A stretch of DNA of 64,000 nucleotides from Pseudomonas synxantha BG33R (GTDB lineage: Bacteria; Pseudomonadota; Gammaproteobacteria; Pseudomonadales; Pseudomonadaceae), in the NCBI RefSeq assembly GCF_000263715.2, contig NZ_CM001514.1, forward strand, positions 1,102,936 through 1,166,935, given 5' to 3'. The notes beneath the pieces were generated by a model, which searched no databases, was not told the origin of the DNA, and was given only the letters and a program-made list of their open reading frames with translations. The position numbers were made by a program, and so were the translations under genes. Positions 38,901 to 47,657 of the stretch are shown piece after piece. Within the stretch, counting starts at the first letter, position 1, and each line of letters begins with the position of its first letter.

Positions 38901-39668
38901 GTGGGCAATGATTTTTACGTGCGCTTTACCGACAGTACGGGGGTCAACAAGGTGTATCAGATTGATTCGGCCTTCCACGCACGTGACGGGCGGGTCGCTA
39001 TCGTGGATCCTCAGGCGCCACTGGAGACGTCGAAGCTCTATAGGGTTCAAGCATTTCTGGAGTCCGCGGGTAACGGTGAGTGGCGTTTGAGCCGATTGCC
39101 GGGCGGGGCTCCCACTGCTACGGGGGCATCTCGGCCGAGCAAGCGCCCGTTTGACCAAGGCAGCTCTTCAGGCAGCGTCGGCACGAGTAACGCGACAAGT
39201 GCTCAACCGGCCAATAAGCGACCGAGGGTGCCGGAAAGCTTTCCGGGAGAAAAAGCGCTGATGGAGCCACCGGTAAAAGGTAAGAATGTTTTTTATCACT
39301 ACACCGGGGATAAACCGCATGCCGCAATCATGGCCGATAGGAGCCTTTCACCTTCAAGTTCAGATTTGAGCGGTCGACCTCTGCCCGGAAAGCGAGGCCG
39401 GCATTACTTTACGGACTTGACGCCAGGGAATATGCCTGCCCGACAGATTTCCGAAACCATCTTTGGGAAGCGTAAGTATGGCAATGCGATGGATAAAATG
39501 TCGCGCTACTACGAAGTCAATACGTCGGGGTTAAATGTTATCCAAAGCCCTGATAATCCGCATATTTTCTATGTGGATGTGCCGTTTTCCATTCCTTTGA
39601 AGTACCGGGGTGGGCCTAACGGTGAATTAGTCGATCGCGTTATTTCTCATGGGAGAACGCCGATTTAA
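35946..39668 (+). CDS. Dermonecrotic-type polymorphic toxin with C-terminal ADP-ribosyltransferase-like (HYD1) domain
   Basis: 1240 residues without a signal peptide. The first two thirds resemble the large DUF6543/dermonecrotic-toxin-like proteins of plant- and insect-associated pseudomonads, with repeated helical segments and motifs such as LTVKHHRVSLTDLALKNP. A hydrophobic stretch lies near residues 860-910 (EVASIFLDLLPVLGKG). A Pro/Ser-rich linker at about 1050-1105 leads to a C-terminal domain of about 130 residues. That domain carries FYHYTG (His1118) and RHYFTDLTPG (His1153, Tyr1154), the pattern of Tox-ART-HYD1 ADP-ribosyltransferases. G+C falls toward the 3' end. No immunity-like gene, VgrG, PAAR or Rhs gene is adjacent. 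Assignment of both domains is by motif only. Confidence 0.75.
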   Translation: MFAATDNSTHLSPPQSVVAPNALATQTDIAVDTPPLKPVHLPPVLTYAPDDIPLPTSAGIPPARLEYPRLMQQFKVTNQEAFVTQHALQSRDMQRLHGEQPSFQDFLRQQVGQMFPYMSTLKPQDLVFKRWVEQDDGSIKTLSSEPVLDALNRKVANLLANPDKQPKADDVEQSGIFTRATDTSPSTLVTPQLTLDTIAQRIVTQFPMVLQTFWTTPRPTLKDPQVLQAPQDQLLTLHKQQLSTLAALRVSDGTLSAASKRLIDAALQYPTLAEREAAFLNGARPGVYPLTVDDGSEGGALMAGCFLITSTDGSGAMPPVWTKGRTLALDETNGPVVLYTPGEGFEQFATPALARQAIAARLDEGGADADLLLQTLPLSLQNKSEPPSGDDVMLSASPLTGDVLAEGIPWMLKRQQEEVVANLARVSTEPGALKRMDDAADWSYLLSSDNAMAARDEQLADKLAPEWLKNLSPAQEALFDYLEHTEARSANALASSLATLPSLGSFSRDRMNEAIKRQFPAAQVDADKLMVRVKTRSNPHTGGQSSSHTLTVKHHRVSLTDLALKNPSEFPAVQHGHFTQLTFELPLTDTHGNPLLGDDGKQVVLNTEQLKALVNTADVGGAYTELLKQELAADAPSGAAGDVRNAWKTHLSDMLDKEAFLAALNPNSYNIDATQDTSTKRGAQWVAAVLDYPDPADRPLVDGKKIVTNALIQRGLPVQGAMVIGNDTDASLVLCTPNAPDGVCFREVADLSALNALMAKKEWRLYTASRASPVDKNDVVKAGEAIKAHTFDPTKNPLRALDTLIKVLKLTDVPVTLKPFDGNFQDELYKQKVKLLIDHADHQSVSSAEVAYQSRINKVQFGVEVASIFLDLLPVLGKGISMGVRLGKAAVTALRANARILPRLLKSPGALRAVYSDFTLAASGIPNVSAVPLRPVFKSSVVPPAPPVIVRAPTAGARPNLNLSTFSVSEDVIKGRPLRPDGTYNVGNDFYVRFTDSTGVNKVYQIDSAFHARDGRVAIVDPQAPLETSKLYRVQAFLESAGNGEWRLSRLPGGAPTATGASRPSKRPFDQGSSSGSVGTSNATSAQPANKRPRVPESFPGEKALMEPPVKGKNVFYHYTGDKPHAAIMADRSLSPSSSDLSGRPLPGKRGRHYFTDLTPGNMPARQISETIFGKRKYGNAMDKMSRYYEVNTSGLNVIQSPDNPHIFYVDVPFSIPLKYRGGPNGELVDRVISHGRTPI

Positions 39669-39753
39669 ATATAAGCCCATGGCGTTGGCCGGTATTGGGT
39701 GGCCATGATGACTGTCGTGCTTTCGGCCTATTCACCACAAAGCCCTCAACAAA

Positions 39754-39808
39754 AAGCCCCCACCCAACCCACTGCGGATAGGGGACGCAATGGGCTGGGC
39801 GAGGGCTT
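39754..39808. terminator. Bidirectional terminator between toxin gene and algA
   Basis: AAGCCCCCACCCAACCCACT pairs imperfectly with ATGGGCTGGGCGAGGGCTT over about 22 positions. A run of A lies on the left and T-rich sequence on the right, so it can stop transcripts from both convergent genes. Confidence 0.75.
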
Positions 39809-39822
39809 CTTGTACGACTGTT

Positions 39823-41274
39823 TTACTGCGCGATAGTTTTCACTGACACGCCACGTTCAACCGGCGTCGAGCGACCGTAGATATCTTCGAACCGCTCGAT
39901 ATCGTCTTCCCCCAGGTAGCTGCCCGATTGCACTTCGATGATCTCCAGTGGGATCTTGCCCGGGTTGCGCAGGCGGTGCACCGAGGCGATCGGGATGTAG
40001 GTGGATTGGTTCTCGCAGAGCAGGAACACGTTGTCGTCACAGGTGACTTCCGCGGTGCCGCTGACCACAATCCAGTGTTCGGCGCGGTGGTGGTGCATCT
40101 GCAGCGACAGGCACGCACCCGGTTTGACCGAGATGTGCTTGACCTGGAAGCGGCCGCCCATGTCCACCGAGTCGTAGGAGCCCCACGGACGGTAGACTTC
40201 GCAGTGGTTCTGGGTTTCGCTGCGGCCCTGTTCGTTGAGCGTGTTGACCATCTGCTTGACGCCCTGGACCTTGTCCTTGTGGGCAATCATCATCGCGTCT
40301 TTGGTTTCCACCACCACGATGTTGTCCAGGCCGATCACCGATACCAGTTTGCCGTTGCCATGCACCATGCAGTTGCGGCTGTCCTGGATCACTACGTCGC
40401 CTTTGCTCACGTTGCCGTTGGCGTCTTTGTCGTTGACCGCCCACAGCGAGGCCCAGCAACCCACGTCGCTCCAGCCGGCGGCCAATGGCACCACGCAGGC
40501 GCGTTGGGTCTTTTCCATCACGGCGTAGTCGATGGAGTTGTCCGGGCAGCAGGCGAAGGTGGCGTCGTCGAAGGTGACCGTGTCGTGGGTCTGCTCACTG
40601 CGTTCCAGGGTCAGCACGCAGGTGTCGTAGATGTCCGGATCGTGCTTTTTCAGCTCTTCGAGGAAGCGGCTGGCGCGGAACAGGAACATACCGCTGTTCC
40701 AGAAGTAACCACCGCTTTTGACGAACTCGATGGCGCGCTTTTCATCGGGCTTTTCCACGAACTGCTGCACGCGGCTCACGCCTTCGGGCAGCAGCGAGTC
40801 GTTGGTGGACTTGATGTAGCCATAGCCGGTTTCCGGACGGGTCGCCGGTACGCCGAACAACACCATCTCGCCACGCTCGGCCGCCACAGTGGCCAGGGCC
40901 AGGGCACGTTGCAGGGCTTTCTGGTCGTCGATCACGTGGTCGGCAGGCAGCACCAGCATCAGCTCGTCACGGCCTTCGTTGACCAGCATCATCGCGGTCA
41001 GGGCCACGGCCGGTGCGGTGTTGCGCCCAAAGGGCTCCATCAGGATGCGTTGGCATTCAAGCTTACGTGCGCTCAGTTGCTCGTTGACGATGAAGCGGTG
41101 ATCCTTGTTGCAGACCACGATAGGGGAGTCCATGCCTTCGAACACCAGGCGTTCCAGGGTTTGCTGGAACAAGGTGTGCTCGCCGGTCAGGGCCAGGAAC
41201 TGCTTGGGGAACTGTTTACGCGAAAGCGGCCAAAGACGTGAGCCGCTACCACCGGAAAGGATTACTGGGATCAT
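39823..41274 (-). CDS. algA: Mannose-6-phosphate isomerase / GDP-mannose pyrophosphorylase AlgA
   Basis: 483 residues, a bifunctional enzyme. The N-terminal nucleotidyltransferase domain starts ILSGGSGSRLWPLSRKQFPK. The C-terminal cupin isomerase domain has the metal-binding QMHHHRAEHW. It makes mannose-6-phosphate and then GDP-mannose, the precursor that AlgD oxidises. AAGGAG precedes the ATG. It is the last gene of the alginate operon, as in other pseudomonads, and is separated from algF by 187 bases holding a REP pair. Confidence 0.97.
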   Translation of the reverse strand: MIPVILSGGSGSRLWPLSRKQFPKQFLALTGEHTLFQQTLERLVFEGMDSPIVVCNKDHRFIVNEQLSARKLECQRILMEPFGRNTAPAVALTAMMLVNEGRDELMLVLPADHVIDDQKALQRALALATVAAERGEMVLFGVPATRPETGYGYIKSTNDSLLPEGVSRVQQFVEKPDEKRAIEFVKSGGYFWNSGMFLFRASRFLEELKKHDPDIYDTCVLTLERSEQTHDTVTFDDATFACCPDNSIDYAVMEKTQRACVVPLAAGWSDVGCWASLWAVNDKDANGNVSKGDVVIQDSRNCMVHGNGKLVSVIGLDNIVVVETKDAMMIAHKDKVQGVKQMVNTLNEQGRSETQNHCEVYRPWGSYDSVDMGGRFQVKHISVKPGACLSLQMHHHRAEHWIVVSGTAEVTCDDNVFLLCENQSTYIPIASVHRLRNPGKIPLEIIEVQSGSYLGEDDIERFEDIYGRSTPVERGVSVKTIAQ

Positions 41275-41368
41275 GGGTGTTTCTCCTTGAATCAGTTTGG
41301 GTCAGAGCTACGAAGGTTTGTCGTTTCACTCTTGTTTTTGTCTCGGTCCTGAGTTGAAAACCGGTCAG

Positions 41369-41434
41369 TGTGGGAGCTGGCTTGCCTGCGATGGCGCCTA
41401 AAAGACCGCCATCGCAGGCAAGCCAGCTCCCACA
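41369..41434. repeat. REP inverted pair between algF and algA
   Basis: GTGGGAGCTGGCTTGCCTGC and its inverted copy are only about 24 bases apart, and the inner parts (GATGGCG/CGCCATC) also pair. The transcript would form a nearly continuous hairpin of about 27 pairs inside the operon. Confidence 0.92.
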
Positions 41435-41461
41435 AGGGGACGTGTCAACTCAGGGAAATAG

Positions 41462-42118
41462 TTATCGGGTCGACACCGGGCGTTTCACCCACACTGGCGA
41501 CAGGCTCGAACCGGAACCGGTGACGTACAGCACCGCTGCCTCACCACGCTCCAGCGCTACCGGCTTCACATCGCCGACCTTCTTGTCGCCGTCATACAAC
41601 GCCAGGCTTACCTTCACCGGGTTGATCTCACGTTCGCCACGGCCCTTGGCGGCTACCGACTTGACCACATCGGTCTTGCCGTCGGCAGTTTTCAGGCTCA
41701 GGGCCTTGTCGCTGAGGTTCTGCACGCGTACCAGGGATTTCTGCTTGTTCTTGAACGGCGGTTCTTCGATCAACTGCGGTTGGCCGCTGCCGCTGTTGAC
41801 CAGGGTGTAGTAGTGGTCGGCGGCGAGTTTGACCGGTACGGTCTGGCTGCCGACCTTGGCGCTGTAGTCACCGCCCGGCATGAAGCTGAAGTCGCTGCTG
41901 GCCAACGGTGCAACGTCGCTGAGGTTGGTGGCGCCGACGGTGGCGCTGACTTCCTGGTTGCTGGCGTTGTATATGCGCACGAAGCTGGAGCCCTTCGGCG
42001 CGGTTGGGCCGTAGAGGGCGGCGTCACCACCGGCAAAGGCGGACATTGATACGAAGCTCAGGCCGGCAGCGATAGCCAGGGTCTTGGCGAGACGACGAGG
42101 AGTAGTAGTGAAAGTCAT
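41462..42118 (-). CDS. algF: Alginate O-acetylation protein AlgF
   Basis: 218 residues starting MTFTTTPRRLAKT with a cleavable signal peptide ending SMSAFA. AlgF is a periplasmic protein needed, with AlgI and AlgJ, to acetylate mannuronate residues. It has the family features ALYGPTAPKGSSFVRIYNAS and a C-terminal beta domain. AGAGGT lies upstream of the ATG; the reading frame extends further upstream without a ribosome-binding site. It starts 16 bases after algJ. Confidence 0.95.
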   Translation of the reverse strand: MTFTTTPRRLAKTLAIAAGLSFVSMSAFAGGDAALYGPTAPKGSSFVRIYNASNQEVSATVGATNLSDVAPLASSDFSFMPGGDYSAKVGSQTVPVKLAADHYYTLVNSGSGQPQLIEEPPFKNKQKSLVRVQNLSDKALSLKTADGKTDVVKSVAAKGRGEREINPVKVSLALYDGDKKVGDVKPVALERGEAAVLYVTGSGSSLSPVWVKRPVSTR

Positions 42119-42134
42119 GTGAGTTACCTCTCTT

Positions 42135-43307
42135 TCAGTTTTGCGCCCGGTCGGGCGTCTCGGATTTAGATGTATTGATTGCCATGTTCTGTTGGCGCGA
42201 ACCGGCTTGTTTAAGCTGCGCAACCCACGCTGGGTCGGCGTCACCGATTTCGTTATTCACGGGCAGATAGCGTTCGGGGAATTCCCAGATCAGCACCTGG
42301 GGCGGGTTGTTCTTGAAATCGTCACTTTTGAGGTAGCTGAGCATCGGCAGGATCGGGCCGTGGCCGTCTTCGGCGTAGCTGACCACGTCGCTGTGCAAGG
42401 CTTGCTTGAGCGCGCCCACGAAGTTCCAGTTGGGGTTGGCGCTGTAGCTGGTGCCCACCAGGGCCACCGGGGTTTCGCTGTCGCTGAACAGCGCGTCGTC
42501 ACCTTTCTCTTCGGCCAGGTGCGTGACGCGTTTTTCCAGCGGCTCTTTGGGCGGCATCAGGTTTTCGAACAGCGGGTCCAGGGGCAGGAACAAACGCAGG
42601 TCGCCTTTATGCGGCTCGGTTTTCTCGGCCTCGGTGACAAAACGCTGCGGCTCGCCACTCAGCGGGGTCTTGTCGGCAATCGCCTTGGCCAATTGCGTGG
42701 CAGCGACTTGCGCACCGTCCGGAGTCCAGTGAGTGTCGGTACGCAGGAACACCTGCTTGCCACCCAGCTTGGCCTGTTGCAGCGGGCCGAGCAGGTCGGG
42801 GGCCGGGATGTTGTCGGCGGCGACCCGGGCGTGGAAGTCCTGGTACAGGTTGGCGTGAATGCTCGCCGGTTTCACCTCACCCAGGTGTTCCGGGTACAGG
42901 CGCACCTTGGCCGGCACAATCGCCATCACCAGTTGGATGCCTTGGGCCTTGAGTTTCTGGCGCACGCCTTCGACCAGCGCGTAGTTGCCTTCAAGGTTCT
43001 GGTCTTCGTTGACGGCCGGATTGAACTCCTCGTCGCTGTACAGCCAGTGGTCGCGGCCCAGCACTACGCCAGGGCGACCTTCATTGAACAGCTTGTAGTC
43101 CAGCGCAGCCCACAGGTTGGTGCCCAGGCGCTTGATCGGGAACTCCTCGTCGTAGTGAGTCTCGACGGCTTTGGTCCAGCGACCGTTAAGCACTGTGGCA
43201 TCAGCGTTGGTGCTGAAGCCAAAGAAGCTGCGCAGTGACCACGCCCCCAGTGCCAGCAGCAGCACCAGGAACAGGCCGATATAGAGGACGCGTAATGAAC
43301 GGGTCAT
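42135..43307 (-). CDS. algJ: Alginate O-acetyltransferase AlgJ
   Basis: 390 residues. An N-terminal membrane anchor (VLYIGLFLVLLLALGAW) is followed by a periplasmic SGNH-hydrolase-like domain. The catalytic motifs are visible as RTDTHWTPDG and the nucleophile Ser in VGTSYSANPNWNF. It transfers acetyl groups supplied by AlgI to nascent alginate. GGGAG precedes the start, which lies 11 bases after the algI stop. Confidence 0.95.
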   Translation of the reverse strand: MTRSLRVLYIGLFLVLLLALGAWSLRSFFGFSTNADATVLNGRWTKAVETHYDEEFPIKRLGTNLWAALDYKLFNEGRPGVVLGRDHWLYSDEEFNPAVNEDQNLEGNYALVEGVRQKLKAQGIQLVMAIVPAKVRLYPEHLGEVKPASIHANLYQDFHARVAADNIPAPDLLGPLQQAKLGGKQVFLRTDTHWTPDGAQVAATQLAKAIADKTPLSGEPQRFVTEAEKTEPHKGDLRLFLPLDPLFENLMPPKEPLEKRVTHLAEEKGDDALFSDSETPVALVGTSYSANPNWNFVGALKQALHSDVVSYAEDGHGPILPMLSYLKSDDFKNNPPQVLIWEFPERYLPVNNEIGDADPAWVAQLKQAGSRQQNMAINTSKSETPDRAQN

Positions 43308-43318
43308 GGTCGGCTCCC

Positions 43319-44851
43319 TCAGAATTGGAAGTAAAGGAACGGCGAGAAACTCTGCGCCGACAGTTTCAGAATCGACGCCACGAACAGCAGCAGCACCGCA
43401 GCGCGCATGGCGTAGCGTGGCCAGTCAGCGGTCCAGTAGGCCGGTTGCACAGCGGCGTCACGGCCCACGCTGAAACCGGGCTCGTGAATGCTGCCTGGGT
43501 TGTCGCCAGGTACCGCCTTGATCAGGCTCGGATCGGCCGGCTTGGCCTTGTCGGCTGGGCGATTGGTGTAGAAGTCACGCAGGCCGAAGAACGCCAGGGT
43601 TGCGTAGGCCACGACCAACGTTGCCACTTGCAGGCCAGTAAGGTTGGCGCGGTTGAGTTCCGACAGCGACCATTCGCTGAAGCTGAACATCGCACCGTAC
43701 ATGCGGCCTGCGACGTGCAGGTTTTCGGCGCGGAAGATCACCCAGCCCATCACCACCAGCAGGAAGGTGAAGGCCCAGCGCAACACGTTGAAGCTGCGCG
43801 GCGCAGTATTGAGGCCGATGGCTTTTTCAATCGCCAGCCACATGCCGTGCCAGGCACCCCATACGATGTAGGTGATGTTGGCGCCGTGCCACAGGCCACC
43901 GAGCAGCATGGTCAGGAACAGGTTGCGGTAGGTGGTCAACGTGCCTTTACGATTGCCGCCCAGGGTGATGTACAGGTAATCACGCAGCCAGGTAGAGAGG
44001 CTGATGTGCCAGCGCCGCCAGAACTCGGTGATCGACTGGCTGATGTAGGGCTGCTTGAAGTTTTCCATGAAGCGGAAACCCATCATCAAGCCCAGGCCGA
44101 TGGCCATGTCGCTGTAGCCGGAGAAATCGAAGTACAGCTGCGCGGTGTAGGCCAGTGCGCCGAGCCAGGCGTCACCCGTGGTGGGGTTTTGCAGGGCGAA
44201 GCAATGGTCGGCCACCACCGCCAGGGTGTCGGCAATAAATACCTTCTTGATGAAACCCTGCATGAACCGCGTGCAGCCCTCGGAGAACTTGTCGAGGGTG
44301 TGGGTGCGGTTGTTGAACTGGTCGGCCAGGTCGCGAAAACGCAGCACGGGGCCGGCGATCAAGTGCGGGAAGATCGCCACGAACGCCGCGAAGTCGATCA
44401 GGTTGCGGGTCGCCGGGGTGTCGCCGCGGTACACGTCGATGATGTAGCTGATGGACTCGAAGATGTAGAACGAGATACCAATCGGCAACAGCACGTGGGT
44501 GAGAATGAACGGCTCCAGGCCCGCCGACTTCATCATCACATTGATGCTGTCGACGCCGAAGTTGGCGTACTTGAAGTAGCCGAGGATGCACAGATCGACC
44601 GCCACGCCGAGCAGCAGCCAGCGCTGCGCCGGCTTGGTGCGCACGCCAGCGGCACCGACCTTGAGGCCGATCCAGTAATTCCACAGCGTGACGGCGGCGA
44701 ACAGCGCCAGGAAGTCCACTCGCCACCAGGCGTAGAACACATAGCTGGCAATCAGCAGCAGCAGGTTGCGATAGCGTTGCCCGCTCAAATAGTACAAGCC
44801 GAGAAAGATCGGCAAGAACAGAAACAGGAACACATTGGACGAGAAAACCAT
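43319..44851 (-). CDS. algI: Alginate O-acetyltransferase AlgI (MBOAT)
   Basis: About 510 residues with many membrane helices. The MBOAT active-site His occurs in GGLWHGANITYIVWGAWHG, with a second conserved His nearby. It moves acetyl groups across the inner membrane for AlgJ and AlgX. I chose the ATG at 44851 (MVFSSNVFLFLFLPIF) because GGAGAGA lies upstream. A 228-base gap with a REP pair and a G/C hairpin separates it from algL. Confidence 0.95.
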   Translation of the reverse strand: MVFSSNVFLFLFLPIFLGLYYLSGQRYRNLLLLIASYVFYAWWRVDFLALFAAVTLWNYWIGLKVGAAGVRTKPAQRWLLLGVAVDLCILGYFKYANFGVDSINVMMKSAGLEPFILTHVLLPIGISFYIFESISYIIDVYRGDTPATRNLIDFAAFVAIFPHLIAGPVLRFRDLADQFNNRTHTLDKFSEGCTRFMQGFIKKVFIADTLAVVADHCFALQNPTTGDAWLGALAYTAQLYFDFSGYSDMAIGLGLMMGFRFMENFKQPYISQSITEFWRRWHISLSTWLRDYLYITLGGNRKGTLTTYRNLFLTMLLGGLWHGANITYIVWGAWHGMWLAIEKAIGLNTAPRSFNVLRWAFTFLLVVMGWVIFRAENLHVAGRMYGAMFSFSEWSLSELNRANLTGLQVATLVVAYATLAFFGLRDFYTNRPADKAKPADPSLIKAVPGDNPGSIHEPGFSVGRDAAVQPAYWTADWPRYAMRAAVLLLFVASILKLSAQSFSPFLYFQF

Positions 44852-44900
44852 CCCGATCTCTCCATGTTTAACCAACAGTCAAGGGCCAGAGCCCCCCAAA

Positions 44901-44921
44901 CCCCCCCACGATTTCGGGGGG
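44901..44921 (-). repeat. G/C hairpin between algL and algI
   Basis: CCCCCCC and GGGGGG form a short, very stable stem around an 8-base loop, about 50 bases before the algI start. No T run follows on the coding strand. It may slow or process the operon transcript. Confidence 0.5.
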
Positions 44922-44959
44922 AGGTTGTATTGCAATTTCACTGAAGGAACCGGGTTAAC

Positions 44960-45049
44960 TGTGGGAGCTGGCTTGCCTGCGATGGCGGTGTATCAGTCGA
45001 CATCAATGTTGAATGTCAGACCCCTATCGCAGGCAAGCCAGCTCCCACA
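44960..45049. repeat. REP inverted pair between algL and algI
   Basis: TGTGGGAGCTGGCTTGCCTG and CAGGCAAGCCAGCTCCCACA flank about 50 bases. It lies in the middle of the polycistronic alginate message, between two genes transcribed in the same direction. Confidence 0.92.
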
Positions 45050-45079
45050 GTTGGACCGAGTCCAACCGGGAGCTATGTA

Positions 45080-46189
45080 TCAGCTGCCTTTGTTGCCTTT
45101 TTCGTGCGCCGGGTCGTAGACCTTGGTCAGGTCGCCACCCAGGCGGAACGTCTTGAACGGTTGCATCCCGTGCTTGCGCTCGATCACATCCGGTGCGCAG
45201 GTGTAGAGGGTGCAGAAGGGTTCAAGCCAGGCGAATTTCATGTCCTGCTTCAAGTCCTTCATGTCCTGCTCTTTACCGTTCTTCTGCTCGAAGATGTCCG
45301 GGTCTTTCACCCCGGCCAGTACCTTGTCGCCCAGGCGCTTGAGCGCGCTGTTGTTTTCCTGGCGCAGGTCCACGCCGTTGACCAGGGCAAAACTGGCGAT
45401 CATCGACAGCGGCGGCAGGGCGTAGTTGTGGTACGACAGCGCGCGTTGCTGACGCTTCAATTCGTTCGGCAAAAAGCCCTGGTCATCGACCTGGTTCACA
45501 CCGACCTTGTATTCCTTCACGGCCCAGTCAAACAGGTCGCGACGGTTGGTGGCGATGGAGGTCGCCATCACCGACCAGGCGGCCCAGTAGGAGTGGTTGT
45601 TGGTTTTTTCCAGTGGCAGGTTGTCCCAGTCGCTCACCACCTGATCGGCCAGTTTGTTGAACCAGGCTTCGATCTGTTGCGACTCCTGCTGATGGTTGGC
45701 CAGCGGGTGAGATTCGGAGAACTTCAGGCGTACATAGGCCGAGGCCATGCTGCCCAGTGCCCATTTGCGCATGGACTTGCCGGTGTGGTTGAAGTCCTTG
45801 GACATCAGTGCGTCGGCCTTGGCCCACGACACCAGCCAGTTCAGGGTGCATTCGAGCTGCTGCGGGCGACCGTCGCGCATGAACTGCATCACCCGTTTGC
45901 TGGTGTCTTTTTCCAGCTTGGTGATATCGGCAGTGCTATCGCGGAAGGCTTTTTCCGATTGCACGTTCAGCGTGGAGCGCGCCTTGTCCGAACCTTCGTA
46001 CTTGCTGCGAAACTGCAACGGCCCGGTGTAGGGGGTCGGCATGGTGTCGCAGTTTTCCTTGAAGTCGCCGGTCTTGAACGCTTCGATCGGTGCGAAATAG
46101 CCCTGGGGCGGGCGCAGCGGCGCGGCGGCGTTGGCTGCCCCGGCGAAGATCGCCAGGCCCAGTAACGATGGAATCAATAGCTTCTGCAT
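45080..46189 (-). CDS. algL: Alginate lyase AlgL (mannuronate-specific)
   Basis: 369 residues with a signal peptide ([21 protein letters not shown]). The active-site segment [11 protein letters not shown] holds the conserved Asn-His and Tyr of PL5 lyases. AlgL degrades alginate left in the periplasm and may help polymer length control. The ATG at 46189 has GAGG upstream and lies 8 bases after the algX stop. Longer starts would overlap algX. Confidence 0.96.
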   Translation of the reverse strand: MQKLLIPSLLGLAIFAGAANAAAPLRPPQGYFAPIEAFKTGDFKENCDTMPTPYTGPLQFRSKYEGSDKARSTLNVQSEKAFRDSTADITKLEKDTSKRVMQFMRDGRPQQLECTLNWLVSWAKADALMSKDFNHTGKSMRKWALGSMASAYVRLKFSESHPLANHQQESQQIEAWFNKLADQVVSDWDNLPLEKTNNHSYWAAWSVMATSIATNRRDLFDWAVKEYKVGVNQVDDQGFLPNELKRQQRALSYHNYALPPLSMIASFALVNGVDLRQENNSALKRLGDKVLAGVKDPDIFEQKNGKEQDMKDLKQDMKFAWLEPFCTLYTCAPDVIERKHGMQPFKTFRLGGDLTKVYDPAHEKGNKGS

Positions 46190-46197
46190 AAGTAACC

Positions 46198-47646
46198 TCA
46201 TTGCCCAGTTGAAGCGGTCTGCTGACCACCGCTTGGGAATACGTTGCGTGTGCAAATTTTCGCTTCGACTTTCTGCGCGGCAGCACCCTTTTCCGGGCCC
46301 TGTACTTCCACGGCCAGCAAGTTCTGCGAGGCCCAGTCTTCATCGGTGCGCAGTTCAAAGGCGAAACGCCCGTCTGTATCGGATGTCTCGGGTTTCTCGA
46401 TCTTGATGTCCTCGTGGCGACCGTTCATGTACCAGAGGGTGGCTTGCAAGGTTTTGACCGATGGATCGGCGAAGCGGATGTCGACCTGATGGTTGGCGTT
46501 GCGCAGGTCTCTGTTCGCGCTGTTGACCATCAGTTCGTTCTTGCCGGGCTTGAGGGTGGTGCTGGCGGACATCTGTGCAGGCTTGCCTTCGCAACCGTTG
46601 TCCAGCAGCGCCATCATCTGGCGGTAGATGGTTTCCTGGTCGAGACGGTACAGCGGCGAGAATTCCCAGATCAGGATCTTCGGTGGGGTCTTCTGGAACT
46701 CGTCGCTGCCCAGGTACTGCAACATCGAGCCTTCCAGGCCACCGCCGGGGAAGGCGACGTTGAGGATGTCGGCACCGATTTCTTCTTCGAGGAAACCGGC
46801 GAAGTTGTAGTTCTTGCCGCTGTGGCTGGTGCCCACCAGGGTGATCTGCGGGTTGCCCGAATCACTGAACAGGTCACCGTCACCGGCTTCGCCCTTGGGC
46901 TCGGTGGTGAACTGGTCCATGTACTGGATCGCATAGCTGGTGCCGCACAGTTGCCCGGCCATGTTGTGCAGGGTGCCGGTCTTGCCCATGCGGCCCGAGC
47001 GCTTGGTCTCGAATTCGCGCTTGGGAATCTCGGCGTACTCCGGCATCTGCTTGACCTTGGCCGCGACGATCTTCGCCGTGCGCTGGGCGCCGTAGGGGGT
47101 CCAGTGCTGGTCGCCGCGGAAGTAGAAGTCGTGAGCCGGCAGTTCGTCCGGCAACTGCTCGTTGGTCAGCGGCGACAGGTCCGGCACCACGTAGCCCATC
47201 TTGGCGAAACGCCCAAGCATGGTCTTGTAGTTGGTCAGCGCCTTGTCGAAGTCGAACTTGGCTTTTTCTTCAGGGTTGAGCTTGTTGCGGTTCACCAGGC
47301 CACGGGTTGGCTGGTAGACCACCACCAGTTCCACGCCCTTGGCCTTGAACGCATTGTGCAATTGCTGCATGCGTTTGTAGCCGGCCGGTGTGGTGTCGAA
47401 TTCGGTGCGCAGGTCTTCCTGGGTACGGAACAACCAATCGCCCTGGGCTTGTACCAGGGTGGTGAAGTTCTGCTGGTAGCGCGTGGTGTAGTTCTTCGCG
47501 TCATGGGCCGCCGGGCACAGGCTGCAGCACGGCTCGGCAGTGAAGGTCGGTGCCTTGACTTCATCGGCGCGCACGCCCTGGCTGGCCGCCAGCAGGCCGA
47601 GGGTCAGACCCGAGAGGCTCAGCAGTTTGATCATGTGTGGGTGCAT
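46198..47646 (-). CDS. algX: Alginate biosynthesis protein AlgX (O-acetyltransferase)
   Basis: About 482 residues. A signal peptide ending GVRA precedes an SGNH-type catalytic domain with DQHWTPYG and the nucleophile Ser in [14 protein letters not shown]-terminal carbohydrate-binding domain follows. AlgX binds polymer and acetylates it in the periplasm next to AlgK and AlgE. I chose the ATG at 47646, nine bases after GAGG. An in-frame ATG at 47655 directly abuts that GAGG and is less likely. Confidence 0.95.
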   Translation of the reverse strand: MHPHMIKLLSLSGLTLGLLAASQGVRADEVKAPTFTAEPCCSLCPAAHDAKNYTTRYQQNFTTLVQAQGDWLFRTQEDLRTEFDTTPAGYKRMQQLHNAFKAKGVELVVVYQPTRGLVNRNKLNPEEKAKFDFDKALTNYKTMLGRFAKMGYVVPDLSPLTNEQLPDELPAHDFYFRGDQHWTPYGAQRTAKIVAAKVKQMPEYAEIPKREFETKRSGRMGKTGTLHNMAGQLCGTSYAIQYMDQFTTEPKGEAGDGDLFSDSGNPQITLVGTSHSGKNYNFAGFLEEEIGADILNVAFPGGGLEGSMLQYLGSDEFQKTPPKILIWEFSPLYRLDQETIYRQMMALLDNGCEGKPAQMSASTTLKPGKNELMVNSANRDLRNANHQVDIRFADPSVKTLQATLWYMNGRHEDIKIEKPETSDTDGRFAFELRTDEDWASQNLLAVEVQGPEKGAAAQKVEAKICTRNVFPSGGQQTASTGQ

Positions 47647-47657
47647 AAGGGTCATCC

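Noticed and set aside
35946..39668. Type VI secretion or Rhs/contact-dependent toxin
   Set aside because: No PAAR, VgrG, Rhs repeats, haemagglutinin repeats or two-partner signal is seen in the protein or its neighbours.
41369..41434. CRISPR-like repeat arrangement from the many GTGGGAG...CTCCCAC copies
   Set aside because: The copies are scattered through the window as inverted pairs with no regular array of direct repeats and spacers, and no cas genes are present. They are REP elements.
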